Below are positions 1-9,514 of a stretch of DNA of 64,000 nt, piece after piece. Numbering within the stretch: position 1 is the stretch's first letter; each line of letters begins with the position of its first letter. The notes below the pieces were generated by a model. The model made no database searches, was not told the origin of the DNA, and saw nothing but the letters and a program-made list of their open reading frames with translations. The translations under genes were made by a program, and so were the position numbers. This stretch comes from Halomonas llamarensis (GTDB taxonomy: Bacteria; Pseudomonadota; Gammaproteobacteria; Pseudomonadales; Halomonadaceae): contig NZ_JAMJPJ010000011.1 in assembly GCF_023555005.1 (NCBI RefSeq), positions 32,444 to 96,443 on the forward strand. Direction: 5' to 3'.

Positions 1-1133
1 TCGTGCGCCTCTTGCGCACTCTCTTTGCTACTATAACGAATGGGTGCTTCAGGCAAGTAGCGATCACCATATGCCTCACCGATAAACGCACGTGCGCTTT
101 CCACGGCCTCTTTAGAGAGGTTGGTGGAATCCGTACGCATATAGGTGATGTAACCGGCTTCGTATAAGCGTTGCGCCATGGTCATGGTTTTCTTGACGGA
201 AAACCCTAGGCGGCTACTCGCTGCTTGCTGCAACGTTGACGTAATAAAGGGAGCATTAGGCTTTGAACGGGTTGGCTTGGCCTCGCGCGAAGTGATCGCA
301 AGGTTGGCTTGTCTCAGCGCGGCGATGCGTTCCAGCGTTTCTTTTTCCGATGTGGGTCGGAAAGCCTTGCCATCTTGACGTGCCAGCGCAAAGCGCACGA
401 GCTCGCCATCAGATGTCGCAAGATCGGCATGCACATCCCAAAATTCTTCAGGAATAAACGCGCGAATTTCGCGCTCGCGCTCGACAATTAAACGTACCGC
501 CACGGACTGCACACGCCCCGCGGAGAGACCTCGGGCAATTTTCGCCCAAAGCAGCGGCGAAAGCATAAAACCCACCACCCGGTCGAGAAAGCGTCGCGCT
601 TGCTGCGCTTCTACCCGCGGGATATTGAGCGCGCCTGGCGCCTTGAATGCATCTTGAATGGCATTTTGGGTGATTTCGTTAAAGACAACACGCTTGTAGC
701 GCTCATTATCCCCGCCGATGGTCTCGCGCAGGTGCCAGGCAATCGCCTCCCCTTCGCGGTCCAAATCCGTCGCGAGATAAACGGCATCGGCCTTTTCCGC
801 CAGCTTCTTGAGCTCCGCAACGACCTTTTCTTTGCCGGGTAAAATCTCGTAGTTCGCTTCCCAACCGTTAGTCGGGTCGATACCCATTCGCCGAATCAGC
901 TGGTCGTGCGCTTTACGCTTTTTGTAGACGACTTTCTCGTCCGCTGACATTTTGCGCGTGAGGGCTGCTTGACGAGCGCGCTCTTTAGGGTCGGAGGCTG
1001 CCTTACCCGAGCCGCTGGTCGGCAGATCACGAATGTGACCTACACTCGACTTCACGATGAAATCGTTGCCGAGATATTTATTGATCGTCTTCGCTTTAGC
1101 AGGCGACTCGACGATGACCAGTGACTTGCCCAT
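1..1133 (-). CDS. topA: DNA topoisomerase I (type IA), 5' part only
   Basis: This is the N-terminal 377 or so residues of topoisomerase I, which relaxes negatively supercoiled DNA; the 3' part lies outside the window. The protein opens with the Toprim signature [15 protein letters not shown] and carries the acidic metal-binding motif DLDREGE near residue 119. The catalytic tyrosine lies in ITYMRTDST, at about residue 331, so both halves of the active site are present. The start is the ATG at 1133, with GGAG a few bases upstream. The gene is downstream of the DUF3141 gene but separated from it by a strong hairpin and about 320 bp, so it probably has its own promoter. Nothing suggests decay; it is incomplete only because the window ends. 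Confidence 0.96.
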   Translation of the reverse strand, partial: MGKSLVIVESPAKAKTINKYLGNDFIVKSSVGHIRDLPTSGSGKAASDPKERARQAALTRKMSADEKVVYKKRKAHDQLIRRMGIDPTNGWEANYEILPGKEKVVAELKKLAEKADAVYLATDLDREGEAIAWHLRETIGGDNERYKRVVFNEITQNAIQDAFKAPGALNIPRVEAQQARRFLDRVVGFMLSPLLWAKIARGLSAGRVQSVAVRLIVEREREIRAFIPEEFWDVHADLATSDGELVRFALARQDGKAFRPTSEKETLERIAALRQANLAITSREAKPTRSKPNAPFITSTLQQAASSRLGFSVKKTMTMAQRLYEAGYITYMRTDSTNLSKEAVESARAFIGEAYGDRYLPEAPIRYSSKESAQEAH

Positions 1134-1282
1134 AGTGCTCCACTTAAATGATATGCCGGCTAACTCAGGCGGCGTTTTGAATAAAACGTTTCAATAATCA
1201 GCACGTAATGATACGTCGGATAACGTGTACGTGAAAAAATGCGCCTACCCTACCCCACGCCTTGACGGAGCGCCAGCCCTAG

Positions 1283-1301
1283 TGATTTATGTGATAAATC
1301 A
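1283..1301. promoter_or_regulatory. palindrome in the topA upstream region
   Basis: TGATTTAT and ATAAATCA form a perfect 8-bp inverted repeat around GTG. A second layer, CAGCC before and GGCTG after, extends it into a longer interrupted stem. It lies about 150 bp upstream of the topA start. It could be an operator or a leader hairpin; the sequence does not say which protein would bind. Confidence 0.35.
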
Positions 1302-1406
1302 GCGGCTGACGGCAGAATCTAAGCTAGACACTAGACTGCCCAACACGAAACGGCAACCTCTCCTCTTATGCAAAACACCCGACCCTATACAAAACATAAA
1401 GCCCTA

Positions 1407-1444
1407 CGCAAAACACCCCGGCGTTCAAGCCAGGGCGTTTTGCG
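1407..1444 (-). terminator. terminator hairpin after the DUF3141/phaC-like gene
   Basis: Two 16-bp arms pair with only two G-T wobbles around a six-base loop. The stem lies just past the stop codon at 1455 of the minus-strand DUF3141 gene. A run of four Ts is inside the descending arm rather than after it, so it is a plausible but not textbook intrinsic terminator. Confidence 0.6.
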
Positions 1445-1454
1445 ACATCAGCAT

Positions 1455-3884
1455 TTAACGTTTACGCGTTGTTCGTTTTCGTGTCGGTGCGTTAGTGGCT
1501 GACTTATTCTGCGCCGTCGACGGTTGAGCTGTTGCCGTTTGACTTGCCGAAGACGTCTCCGCAGACGATTCACCCGCCGGTGCAGGTGAATCAGGTTGCG
1601 ACGCTTCCTGCTTTGAAGCCTCTTGCTTTGGCGCTTCCTGCTTTGAGGCTTGTGGCGTTGACTCAGACGGCTTTTCCGGGCGTGCCTGGTCAAACAGCGC
1701 CTTCACTTGATCAAAGCGTGCCGCTGCGTGTTCCGATAAATCCCCGCTAGCGGCAAACACGTGATCCAGGTGTGCGATATGCCCGTCAATTTGCTCGTTA
1801 GTCTGACCTTTAAGCAGTTGCGGTAAAGTCTCCAGCGCTTTCTCTTGGTCGTGCTTAAGAGTAAAGAACTGATCACGCACCAGCTTTTTAAAATCACAAA
1901 GATTTTTGCCTGGCTCTAGCTCGGCACGCGTTGCCCGTAAGCGCTTGAAGTTACGCTCGTCGGTAGCGGGAGCCCCGCCCAGCACGTAGATCACAGCACG
2001 CATTACCGCTTCATGCTCGCCTCCTTCCGCCATGCGCTCACGGATTTCTTCTTGGCGCTGTTCAATAAAGCGACGGTGCTCAGGTGCGGCCCCAGGGCGA
2101 TTGCGATGAACATTGGCATCACCAAACAGACCCACCGCTGCTTGCAGCAAAGGCTGACCGTAAATATCCAAGAACATTCGCTCAATGCTGCTATCACGCC
2201 AATCGCGCACAGCGTTCAGGCTCGAAACAATCTGATCGGAAGCAAACCCTTCAAGGGTTTTAAAGAGGTTATCTTGCGCCACTGGGTGACGATTTTCGCG
2301 TACCATTTCCGCCATCAACGGCAGCGGCACAGTGAAGGGGTTACGATCGGACATCAAGCGATAACGCAGACGAATGGGGTGCATGCGACGTCCCCAGCGC
2401 GCGGTCTCAGGCGTCGTGATCGATTGTAGCCAAGGCTGTACCGCCAACCGATAGAAACCTAAATTAATCTCAGATAGACGTGCCACGGTAGCAAAACGAC
2501 GATCATCTTCTGGGCTGTGCTTAACCTCTTGGTCCAACTCATCGAAGTTACGCGCTTCAAATTCCAGCAGATAATCACGCTCAATCAGTTCGGCGTCCGG
2601 GCGTTCATCTGCCTTGGTAATCTTAGTTTCATACAACCCTGGCGGCATCACATCGATGTAATCCATGTTAGCCGTAAATTCCGAGTGCTCTTTGCGCGAG
2701 ACGCTGCCCGAAACGAAGATACCCAGATGGCCGGTGGTGTCATGTTGGCAATAAACGATGGTTTGTTCGTTGGCAATGATATCTTCTTCGCCCTCGTATA
2801 AATCACGAATCCAGCCTAACGCCTGTGGTGGAGGCGTAATATCATCACCGCGCGAGCAAAACACAACCACTGGTGAGCGCACGTTACGCAGGTCAATACG
2901 ACGGCCATCGCTGGTTACCAACTGCGCGGTTGAAAGGCGATTACCAATGAAAAGATTATTGACGATGTACTGAATCTCTTCGCCGCCAAGCAGTACATGA
3001 CCGCCCCACCAGCGCTCAAATTCAAGGTAGCGCTGCGCTTCGGTATCGATGCTTTCAAACAGGTTGTACTGCTTTTTCCAGTACGTGTTAGCGGGGTTTA
3101 GGCGCTCGAAATTCTGTACCAGCCAGGCACCGTCGAAAAGACCGTTACCCATGTCATTGGTAAGTTCCGTAATCCAGCTGCCGCCGGTCATCCCACCGGT
3201 ATAGCGCATTGGCGCTTTGCCACGTTCGCCCGCCCAATAGGAGAGCGGCGCACCAGCAATCAGAATCGGGCCGAAAAGGTCTGGCTCCAGCGCCGCTGCC
3301 ATCATCACTTGCCAGCCAGCTTGGCAATTACCCACTACCATCGGTTTTTCCGTGGTGTCGGCGTGTAGCTCGCCTATATAGCGCAAAAAGGCAATTTCTG
3401 ATTCAACGACGTCCTCTACCGTCTGCCCCGGCTCAGGGTACGGCAGAAAGCCCACGAAATAGCAGGGGTGTCCTGCACGCAGTGCCACCCCAAGCTCACT
3501 ATCAGGCTTAAATCCCCCAATACCGGGACCATGGCCAGCACGTGGGTCCACTACCACAAAGGGGCGTTTTTGCGCATCAATTTCAACACCCTCAGGAGCC
3601 AACACGCGTAATAACTCATAGTTGGTGGGGCGTGGCAATTGCCGACCGTCCATCAACACTTCGGTTTCAAACCCCAGTACACTGGGTTTCGTGCACTCCA
3701 TGTGCTCAAGGTACTGATTGCCACGCTGACGCATGACATCCCAATAAAGCACACTGCGCTCAAATCCATCGCGCCAGTAATCTATAGCAGCACGACCAAA
3801 ACCAAAGGGGTCAAATACCGTAGAAAGCAAGGATGCGCCGAGATAGTTCTCAGCAAGTGCGGTAGGATTGGTGAGAAAGTTCAT
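1455..3884 (-). CDS. DUF3141 protein, PHA-synthase-like alpha/beta hydrolase with Lys/Ala/Ser-rich tail
   Basis: This 809-residue protein belongs to the DUF3141 group often annotated as poly(3-hydroxyalkanoate) synthase. Seen in the sequence: a cysteine nucleophile box GNCQAGW (Cys187), an acidic residue in CSRGDDITPP (about 347) and a histidine in DTTGHLGIF (386), in the order expected of a synthase-type catalytic triad. The last 70 residues are low complexity, with repeated KQEAS/KQEAP units and a basic TRKRTTRKR end; such tails resemble nucleoid- or granule-binding tails of phasin-like proteins. The start at 3884 has GGGAGA at good spacing. No phaA, phaB or phasin gene is adjacent. Whether it polymerises hydroxyacyl-CoA is inference; family membership is firm. 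Confidence 0.8.
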   Translation of the reverse strand: MNFLTNPTALAENYLGASLLSTVFDPFGFGRAAIDYWRDGFERSVLYWDVMRQRGNQYLEHMECTKPSVLGFETEVLMDGRQLPRPTNYELLRVLAPEGVEIDAQKRPFVVVDPRAGHGPGIGGFKPDSELGVALRAGHPCYFVGFLPYPEPGQTVEDVVESEIAFLRYIGELHADTTEKPMVVGNCQAGWQVMMAAALEPDLFGPILIAGAPLSYWAGERGKAPMRYTGGMTGGSWITELTNDMGNGLFDGAWLVQNFERLNPANTYWKKQYNLFESIDTEAQRYLEFERWWGGHVLLGGEEIQYIVNNLFIGNRLSTAQLVTSDGRRIDLRNVRSPVVVFCSRGDDITPPPQALGWIRDLYEGEEDIIANEQTIVYCQHDTTGHLGIFVSGSVSRKEHSEFTANMDYIDVMPPGLYETKITKADERPDAELIERDYLLEFEARNFDELDQEVKHSPEDDRRFATVARLSEINLGFYRLAVQPWLQSITTPETARWGRRMHPIRLRYRLMSDRNPFTVPLPLMAEMVRENRHPVAQDNLFKTLEGFASDQIVSSLNAVRDWRDSSIERMFLDIYGQPLLQAAVGLFGDANVHRNRPGAAPEHRRFIEQRQEEIRERMAEGGEHEAVMRAVIYVLGGAPATDERNFKRLRATRAELEPGKNLCDFKKLVRDQFFTLKHDQEKALETLPQLLKGQTNEQIDGHIAHLDHVFAASGDLSEHAAARFDQVKALFDQARPEKPSESTPQASKQEAPKQEASKQEASQPDSPAPAGESSAETSSASQTATAQPSTAQNKSATNAPTRKRTTRKR

Positions 3885-4120
3885 GGATTCTCCCTTGGGT
3901 CATAAAAAACAGTAGACCCGATAGCTATTATGCTGCAACGCAATATAGTGTAAGCCAAGCAACCACCAAACGTCGACAAAGAATCGAAATTTATCCATTA
4001 TCTTGTTTTCATTGTGGCCTGCTTAAGCGTGCTGTCTCCCGTTTTTAACCAAATATGTTACATTGCGTCATATAGACCTCTGTCGTAATCGACCCGTACC
4101 CACAGTAGAGGCTCTCATCT

Positions 4121-5176
4121 ATGAGCGATAACTCCTCGCAGCGTGTATCTAGCGGCACAAAATTTCGCAATGAGCAGGGCATGGCCGTCATTAAAGATGG
4201 TATCAAACAGGGCAAAACCCAAGACGATGCGCCATCACTTGAACGTAAACCCAAATGGTTGCGAGCCCAAATTCCGGGGGGCGAGCGTTTTGAAGCGGTG
4301 AAAAAAAACGTGGCTACCCACAATTTAAGCACCGTGTGTGCCGAATCCCACTGCCCCAATATGGGCGAGTGCTGGAGTAACGGCACCGCCACGATCATGC
4401 TGATGGGCTCGGTATGCACCCGGGCGTGCCGCTTCTGTGCTGTCGACACTGGCAACCCCAAGGGTTGGCTTGACGCTGAAGAGCCGGAAAATACCGCCAA
4501 ATCGGTCAAGCTCATGGGGCTACGTTATATTGTGTTGACCTCGGTTGATCGCGATGATCTCGATGACGGCGGTGCCGCCCACTATGCTAACTGTATTCAA
4601 GCTATTAAAACGCACACGCCCGAAGTGGTTGTTGAAGCATTGACCCCCGATTTCGACGCTGAACCTGCCGCAATAGAGCGCGTGGTCGATTCAGGGCTTG
4701 AGGTATTTGCGCAAAACGTTGAAACCGTCGAGCGTTTAACCAGCCGCGTGCGTGATCCGCGTGCGGGCTACCGTAAAACCCTTGATGTACTGGCCCACGC
4801 GAAAAAGCATCGTCCCAATGTACTCACCAAAACGAGCTTGATGCTGGGGCTTGGCGAGACCGAAGCCGAGATTCTGCACACCTTCGATGAATTGCGAGAG
4901 ATCGGCGTCGACATCGTCACGTTAGGACAGTACCTACGCCCAACAAAAAACCACTTGCCAGTTGAGCGCTACGTGACGCCTGAAGAGTTCGAGCACTATC
5001 GCTTGCTAGGGCTAGAAAAAGGCTTTATGGAAGTCGCTTCCGGGCCGCTAGTACGTTCTAGCTATCGCGCTGATCGCGTCTTCGAGAAAAATAACCTAGG
5101 CCTTGCTTCCCCGGCGGCAGTTCCCGGCCAGCAAAGCAAAGACGAAAACCGCATCCCTGTGCAGCACGTAGGCTAG
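4121..5176 (+). CDS. lipA: lipoyl synthase
   Basis: LipA inserts two sulfurs into octanoyl groups bound to lipoyl domains, finishing lipoate synthesis on 2-oxoacid dehydrogenases and the glycine cleavage H protein. The auxiliary iron-sulfur cluster cysteines are seen at 73, 78 and 84 ([12 protein letters not shown]) and the radical SAM cysteines at 99, 103 and 106 (CTRACRFC). At 351 residues it is slightly longer than many homologues because of a short C-terminal extension. It converges with lipB, their ends overlapping by four bases, so the two genes for consecutive steps are transcribed towards each other. Confidence 0.97.
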   Translation: MSDNSSQRVSSGTKFRNEQGMAVIKDGIKQGKTQDDAPSLERKPKWLRAQIPGGERFEAVKKNVATHNLSTVCAESHCPNMGECWSNGTATIMLMGSVCTRACRFCAVDTGNPKGWLDAEEPENTAKSVKLMGLRYIVLTSVDRDDLDDGGAAHYANCIQAIKTHTPEVVVEALTPDFDAEPAAIERVVDSGLEVFAQNVETVERLTSRVRDPRAGYRKTLDVLAHAKKHRPNVLTKTSLMLGLGETEAEILHTFDELREIGVDIVTLGQYLRPTKNHLPVERYVTPEEFEHYRLLGLEKGFMEVASGPLVRSSYRADRVFEKNNLGLASPAAVPGQQSKDENRIPVQHVG

Positions 5177-5826
5177 CGAGTGATCAAGCGACACTCGATA
5201 CGCGCCGCAAGCGCTTGCGCGAGCTGCTCTCCCACCGTTTCACAATTGACCGGCTGGTCGGTTAAGTCCGCTAGCCGCGTCATTTGCATACCGGCGTAAC
5301 CACATGGGTTAATGCGCGCAAAAGGCGATAAATCGCCATCCACATTAAGCGCTACACCGTGGAAACTGCCGCCTCGGCGTATACGAAGCCCCAAAGACGC
5401 CACTTTCGCCTCGCTTGACGCCGCCTCAACGTATACCCCGGGGGCATCCGGGCGCGCTTTCGCCACAACATGATAGCTTGCCAGCACATCAATCACGGCA
5501 TTTTCAATTGCCGTGACGAGTTCCCGAACGCCTATTTTGGCGCGTCTAACATCCAATAGTGGATAAAGCACCACCTGGCCTGGGCCATGATAGGTGACTT
5601 GGCCACCACGGTCGGTTTGTACCACGGGAATATCGCCTGGCATCAATAAATGCTCAGGCTTTCCTGCCTGCCCCTGAGTAAAGACCGGCTCATGCTCCAC
5701 CAGCCAAAACTGATCTGGTGTCTCAACGTCACGAGTATCGTTGAGCTCGCGCATGGCTTCCCACACCGGCTGGTAAGAGCGACGCCCCAGGCGGTGAAGC
5801 TCAATTGGCGGCAAATCCTCAGCCAT
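5173..5826 (-). CDS. lipB: octanoyl-[acyl carrier protein]:protein octanoyltransferase
   Basis: LipB moves octanoate from acyl carrier protein to lipoyl domains, the step before LipA. The protein (217 residues) shows the catalytic lysine in KVASLGLRI (Lys141) and the catalytic cysteine in NPCGYAG (Cys175), plus the conserved [11 protein letters not shown] stretch. It starts three bases after the ybeD stop, so it is translated as the last gene of the dacA-ybeD-lipB series. Confidence 0.96.
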   Translation of the reverse strand: MAEDLPPIELHRLGRRSYQPVWEAMRELNDTRDVETPDQFWLVEHEPVFTQGQAGKPEHLLMPGDIPVVQTDRGGQVTYHGPGQVVLYPLLDVRRAKIGVRELVTAIENAVIDVLASYHVVAKARPDAPGVYVEAASSEAKVASLGLRIRRGGSFHGVALNVDGDLSPFARINPCGYAGMQMTRLADLTDQPVNCETVGEQLAQALAARIECRLITR

Positions 5827-5829
5827 GCT

Positions 5830-6147
5830 CTACACAACCATGTGGACGCGGCCGGTCGCTTTTAAGTCGAGAAACAGCTGATTCAGCTGTGTCTCGCCGG
5901 TAGCGCGAATGGTTACTCTCACCGACTGAAAGCGGCCGTTGCGGCTATCGACTACCTGCATTGAGGTTTCATCGAAGTCTGGCGCGTGGCGAACTAACAC
6001 TTGGCATACCGTGGCGGGGAAATCCGACGCCGCATCGCCAACCACTTTGATGGGGTAGTCGCAAGGAAAGGTGATTTTCGGCGGCTTTTTCTGTGTCGCC
6101 ACCGCAGGGCGCATATCTCGAAAACCTTGCTTGCCTTTCGGAGTCAT
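5830..6147 (-). CDS. ybeD: DUF493 family protein YbeD
   Basis: This 105-residue protein matches the small DUF493/YbeD family that sits between dacA and lipB in many gammaproteobacteria. It has an ACT-like fold in the family; the sequence shows the typical FPCDYPIKVVG opening and ends with a VHMVV strand. A role linked to lipoate metabolism is suggested only by the conserved neighbourhood. The start at 6147 has AGGTG at suitable spacing. It is followed by lipB after three bases. Confidence 0.9.
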   Translation of the reverse strand: MTPKGKQGFRDMRPAVATQKKPPKITFPCDYPIKVVGDAASDFPATVCQVLVRHAPDFDETSMQVVDSRNGRFQSVRVTIRATGETQLNQLFLDLKATGRVHMVV

Positions 6148-6226
6148 TTATTCACCTGCTAATCGATTGATAGGCTTTGTCACGTTGCATGACGCACCAT
6201 CAAGAACACTTATCAAGACGATATTT

Positions 6227-7447
6227 TTAGTCCAGAAAATTGCTCAAGAGACCACTAAAAAAACGACGCACTTGGTCAATTAGGCGCTTAAAAAGCCCCC
6301 CTTCTTCGACGCTTTCCAGTGCGACGAGGCGCCGTTCACCGACGACCTCGTCTCCCAACACCACTTCCAGCGTCCCGACGTCATCGCCCATGGATATCGG
6401 TGCATTAAGGTCGTTATTCATATTCAGCCGGGCGCGTAGCTCATCGTTACGGTTACGCGGCAGCGTCATATAAACTTCTTCGTCGACGCCAATGCGCACT
6501 TCATTATGCTCTCCGCCCCAAATACGCGGTGTGGCCAAAACAGCGCCACGCTCGTAAAGGTTCATGGTTTCATAAAAGCGAAAGCCATAACTCAAAAGCT
6601 TCTGTGTTTCTTGGGCACGCGCCTCTTCTGAATCGGTCCCCATAACCACCGATATTAGACGCATTCCATCGCGCTTAGCCGACGCCACAAGCCCATAACC
6701 CGCCTCAGAGGTCCAGCCTGTCTTCAGGCCATCCACACTCGGGTCACGCCACAAAAGGCGGTTGCGATTCGGCTGATCAATCCCACCAAAGGAAAATGTT
6801 CGTTCGGAGTAGGTCGCATAGTGCTCGGGGTAGTCGTTAATGATGTGCTGCGCGAGAAGCGCCATATCCCGAGCGCTGGAGTAGTGATTTTCGCCCGGCA
6901 AGCCCGTCGGGTTTTCAAAATTGGTGTTATCCATGCCAAGTCTTGCCGCGTGCTGGTTCATCAAATCCGCAAAAGGCCCCTGGCCACCAGCGAGGTGCTC
7001 TGCCATTGCCACGCTAGCATCGTTTCCTGAGACGATAATAATGCCGTGCAATAAGTCTTCAACAGAGACCTGCGTGCCCACTTCAATAAACATCTTGGAG
7101 CCGCCAGTGCGCCACGCTTTTTCGCTCACGCTTACCATGTCATCAAAATCAATGGTGCCACGGTTAAGCTCGCGCTCGACCAAGAACGCGGTCATCAGTT
7201 TGGTAAGACTCGCCGGCGGCAATCGCTGATCGGCGTTCTGCTGTGCAAGCACATGCCCGCTATTGGCATCCATCAATATCCACGATTTAGCTGCCAGCTG
7301 AGGCGAGGCGGGAATAATGGTTTGTGGCTGAGAAATCACCTGCGCAGAAACCGGTAACGCAGCTGTCATCACCACAGCGGCCATCAACAGCGCGAGGAAG
7401 CCAAGGCCAAAACGACAACAAAAACGACGCAATATAAAAACGTTCAT
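6227..7447 (-). CDS. dacA: D-alanyl-D-alanine carboxypeptidase (PBP5/6 type)
   Basis: DacA trims the terminal D-alanine from peptidoglycan pentapeptides in the periplasm. The three penicillin-binding motifs are present: SLTK, SGN (in IVSGNDAS) and KTG (in GLKTGWTSEAGY). The C-terminus ends in an amphipathic basic stretch (LFKRLIDQVRRFFSGLL), as expected for membrane attachment. The ATG at 7447 is chosen because it gives a normal signal peptide (MNVFILRRFCCRF..., hydrophobic core, cleavage near PVSAQ). An upstream ATG at 7480 overlaps the rlpA stop and would add eleven residues; it cannot be excluded. No strong ribosome site marks either. Confidence 0.94.
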   Translation of the reverse strand: MNVFILRRFCCRFGLGFLALLMAAVVMTAALPVSAQVISQPQTIIPASPQLAAKSWILMDANSGHVLAQQNADQRLPPASLTKLMTAFLVERELNRGTIDFDDMVSVSEKAWRTGGSKMFIEVGTQVSVEDLLHGIIIVSGNDASVAMAEHLAGGQGPFADLMNQHAARLGMDNTNFENPTGLPGENHYSSARDMALLAQHIINDYPEHYATYSERTFSFGGIDQPNRNRLLWRDPSVDGLKTGWTSEAGYGLVASAKRDGMRLISVVMGTDSEEARAQETQKLLSYGFRFYETMNLYERGAVLATPRIWGGEHNEVRIGVDEEVYMTLPRNRNDELRARLNMNNDLNAPISMGDDVGTLEVVLGDEVVGERRLVALESVEEGGLFKRLIDQVRRFFSGLLSNFLD

Positions 7448-7479
7448 AACAGATATAATCTCACTTAGGTAAAAATGCA

Positions 7480-8415
7480 TTATCTCACGATAAAGGGTTG
7501 GGGAAACCCTGCCTGACGAAGCGACTCGCGCAGCAACGGCTCATCTTGTTGGCGCCTAACCGGTCCGACTTGTACGCGGTACACCTCGGCTTCGCTAGTC
7601 ACACGCACATCGTGGCGTAGCTCATGTTGTAACTGCTGCTTAAGTTGATCAGCACTTTCCGCGCTGCCTAGGGCGGCAATTTGCAAGTAAAAAGGGACGG
7701 TTTCCTCTGCTGATTCGGTTGCCGGCTCACGTGCCGCAGACTCTTGAGCCGGTTTAACATCCGAAGCACTAGCCTGCCAGCGCTTAGGGTCGATGGCTTC
7801 GACCTTCACACGTCCCGTGCCTTCGTCGATAAACCCAAGCCGTGACGCTGCGGCATAGGAAAGATCAATTTCACGCTCACTGTGAAAAGGGCCGCGGTCA
7901 TTGATACGCACAATGACGGCGTTACCGTTATTCAGGCTCGTCACCCGGGCAAACGTCGGTAACGGCAGCGAGCGGTGTGCTGCGGTCATTTTGTACATAT
8001 CGTAAATTTCGCCGCTAGAAGTGGCATAACCGTGAAATTTCTCACCATACCAAGAGGCGGTCCCCTCTCGCGAATACCCCGTTGCGTCTGATAGTACGCG
8101 GTACGTTTTGCCCCACACCTGATAGCTTGAGCGATTACCTGCACGCGAATGCGGTTCGTCTCTAGGCTCAGCATCGGGTACGCGAGAAACATCGGGTGGG
8201 TCAAGCGGATAGGCATCGCCACTCAAGGCATAGCGGCCGTCGCTGCCCGCTGATGCTGGATCGGTTTGTTGTAACCCTGAACCCGCTGGGTACTCGGCAT
8301 GCTGAGTATCCAGGCTTGCACACCCGCTCACAAACAAGGCCAAGATCAACAGCGCCAGCGGCGCCGATGTGCTTGCTCGGCATGTTGTAACACCCACCTT
8401 AGGCTGCCTGCTCAT
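7480..8415 (-). CDS. rlpA: septal/rare lipoprotein A, lytic transglycosylase
   Basis: RlpA is an outer-membrane lipoprotein that in Pseudomonas cleaves naked glycan strands at the septum. The sequence has a lipoprotein signal with the lipobox FVSGC, a double-psi beta-barrel domain (GTASWYGEKFHG through VRINDRGPF and DLSYAAA) and a C-terminal SPOR domain starting at FYLQIAAL. At 311 residues it is a normal length. Its ATG overlaps the mltB stop by four bases and its stop abuts the dacA region, so the three cell-wall genes are one transcription unit. Confidence 0.94.
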   Translation of the reverse strand: MSRQPKVGVTTCRASTSAPLALLILALFVSGCASLDTQHAEYPAGSGLQQTDPASAGSDGRYALSGDAYPLDPPDVSRVPDAEPRDEPHSRAGNRSSYQVWGKTYRVLSDATGYSREGTASWYGEKFHGYATSSGEIYDMYKMTAAHRSLPLPTFARVTSLNNGNAVIVRINDRGPFHSEREIDLSYAAASRLGFIDEGTGRVKVEAIDPKRWQASASDVKPAQESAAREPATESAEETVPFYLQIAALGSAESADQLKQQLQHELRHDVRVTSEAEVYRVQVGPVRRQQDEPLLRESLRQAGFPQPFIVR

Positions 8416-9485
8416 TGCTTGCCCTCTTGCTGCATCTTATGCGCGCTTACTATGGCATCGGCCAGTGTTGCTACCGCCATTGCATAGAGATGACTGTGGT
8501 TATAACGCGTTATCACGTAGAAATTAAAGCCCCCGAGATAATATGTCTGGCTGCCATCTTCTCGTGCCAAACGTAACGGCACCACGCGGTTATCTTGACG
8601 AGATAAAAACGCGTCCGCGCCCTCTCCCACTGGATGCAGTCCCGCGCTTTCTGCTTGCGCTAGTGTATAGGCAGGTGTTGAAACTTGATTAAAGGGAATG
8701 TCAGCTTGAGCTTTTTCCCCGGCAGACGAAATCTCGGCACGCTGGTAAATCGGCTCACCTGCCTGCCAATCATGCTCGGCAAAGTAGTTCGCTACGCTGC
8801 CGATGGCATCCACTTGATTGTTCCACAAGTCACGCTGACCATCACCATCGAAATCGACCGCATAAGCTTGGTAGCTAGTGGGAATAAATTGCGGGAACCC
8901 CATCGCACCTGCATAAGAGCCGGTTAACTCAGCGGGGTCGACACCCTGTTCATAGGCAATACGCAAAAAGGCCGCGAGCTCACCGCGAAAAAAAGCGCCG
9001 CGTTGCGGGTGGTGAAACGCTAATGTCGCTAGTGAATCCAGCACCCGGTGACGCCCCTTATAACGCCCGTAATAGGTTTCCACCCCGATAATCGCAGTGA
9101 TGATCTCAGCAGGCACGCCGTACTCGGCATCCGCACGTTCTAGCGCTTCATGATGCTGTCGCAAAAACTCAGCCCCTTCATCGATACGCTGCTCGGTGAG
9201 AAAGATGTCGCGATACTCATGCCATCCCAGCCGCCGTTCGGCCGCCCCAGCCATGGCATCCAAGACGTCTTGACGAAACGTCGCTTGCTCAAGCGTCTGA
9301 GTTAACCACTTGGCAGGCAACCCCCGCTCGGCAAGCTCCTCGACCAATACCTTGGTATCAGCATTATATCGCGGGTGGAAGTGCTGAGCCTCTGCCATAC
9401 TGGTAACCGCGCTTACCCCTATCCACCCTGCTACCACCGCGCTTAATACAAAACGCTTTGCTCGCTGCTTACTCTCCATTTTCAT
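8412..9485 (-). CDS. mltB: membrane-bound lytic murein transglycosylase B
   Basis: MltB cuts the glycan strand of murein with formation of 1,6-anhydro ends. The protein has an N-terminal signal sequence, the catalytic glutamate region IIGVETYYGRYKG and the family stretches GSYAGAMGFPQFIPTSY and DFDGDGQRDLW. Length is 357 residues, usual for the family. No lipobox cysteine is visible, so it may be soluble periplasmic rather than a lipoprotein. The start at 9485 has GGGAG six bases upstream. It lies 29 bp after rodA and overlaps rlpA by four. Confidence 0.94.
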   Translation of the reverse strand: MKMESKQRAKRFVLSAVVAGWIGVSAVTSMAEAQHFHPRYNADTKVLVEELAERGLPAKWLTQTLEQATFRQDVLDAMAGAAERRLGWHEYRDIFLTEQRIDEGAEFLRQHHEALERADAEYGVPAEIITAIIGVETYYGRYKGRHRVLDSLATLAFHHPQRGAFFRGELAAFLRIAYEQGVDPAELTGSYAGAMGFPQFIPTSYQAYAVDFDGDGQRDLWNNQVDAIGSVANYFAEHDWQAGEPIYQRAEISSAGEKAQADIPFNQVSTPAYTLAQAESAGLHPVGEGADAFLSRQDNRVVPLRLAREDGSQTYYLGGFNFYVITRYNHSHLYAMAVATLADAIVSAHKMQQEGKQ

Positions 9486-9514
9486 TATTGGCTCCCACTT
9501 GCCAAACTCGACTA

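Larger units (their letters stand above)
1134..1454. other. intergenic region upstream of topA
   Basis: No gene is seen in these 320 bases. They must hold the topA promoter (minus strand). They also contain a hairpin-forming palindrome at 1283-1301 and the terminator-like stem at 1407-1444, described separately. Confidence 0.6.

Noticed and set aside
1407..1444. CRISPR or REP-type repeat family
   Set aside because: The stem is single; no spaced copies were seen in the window.
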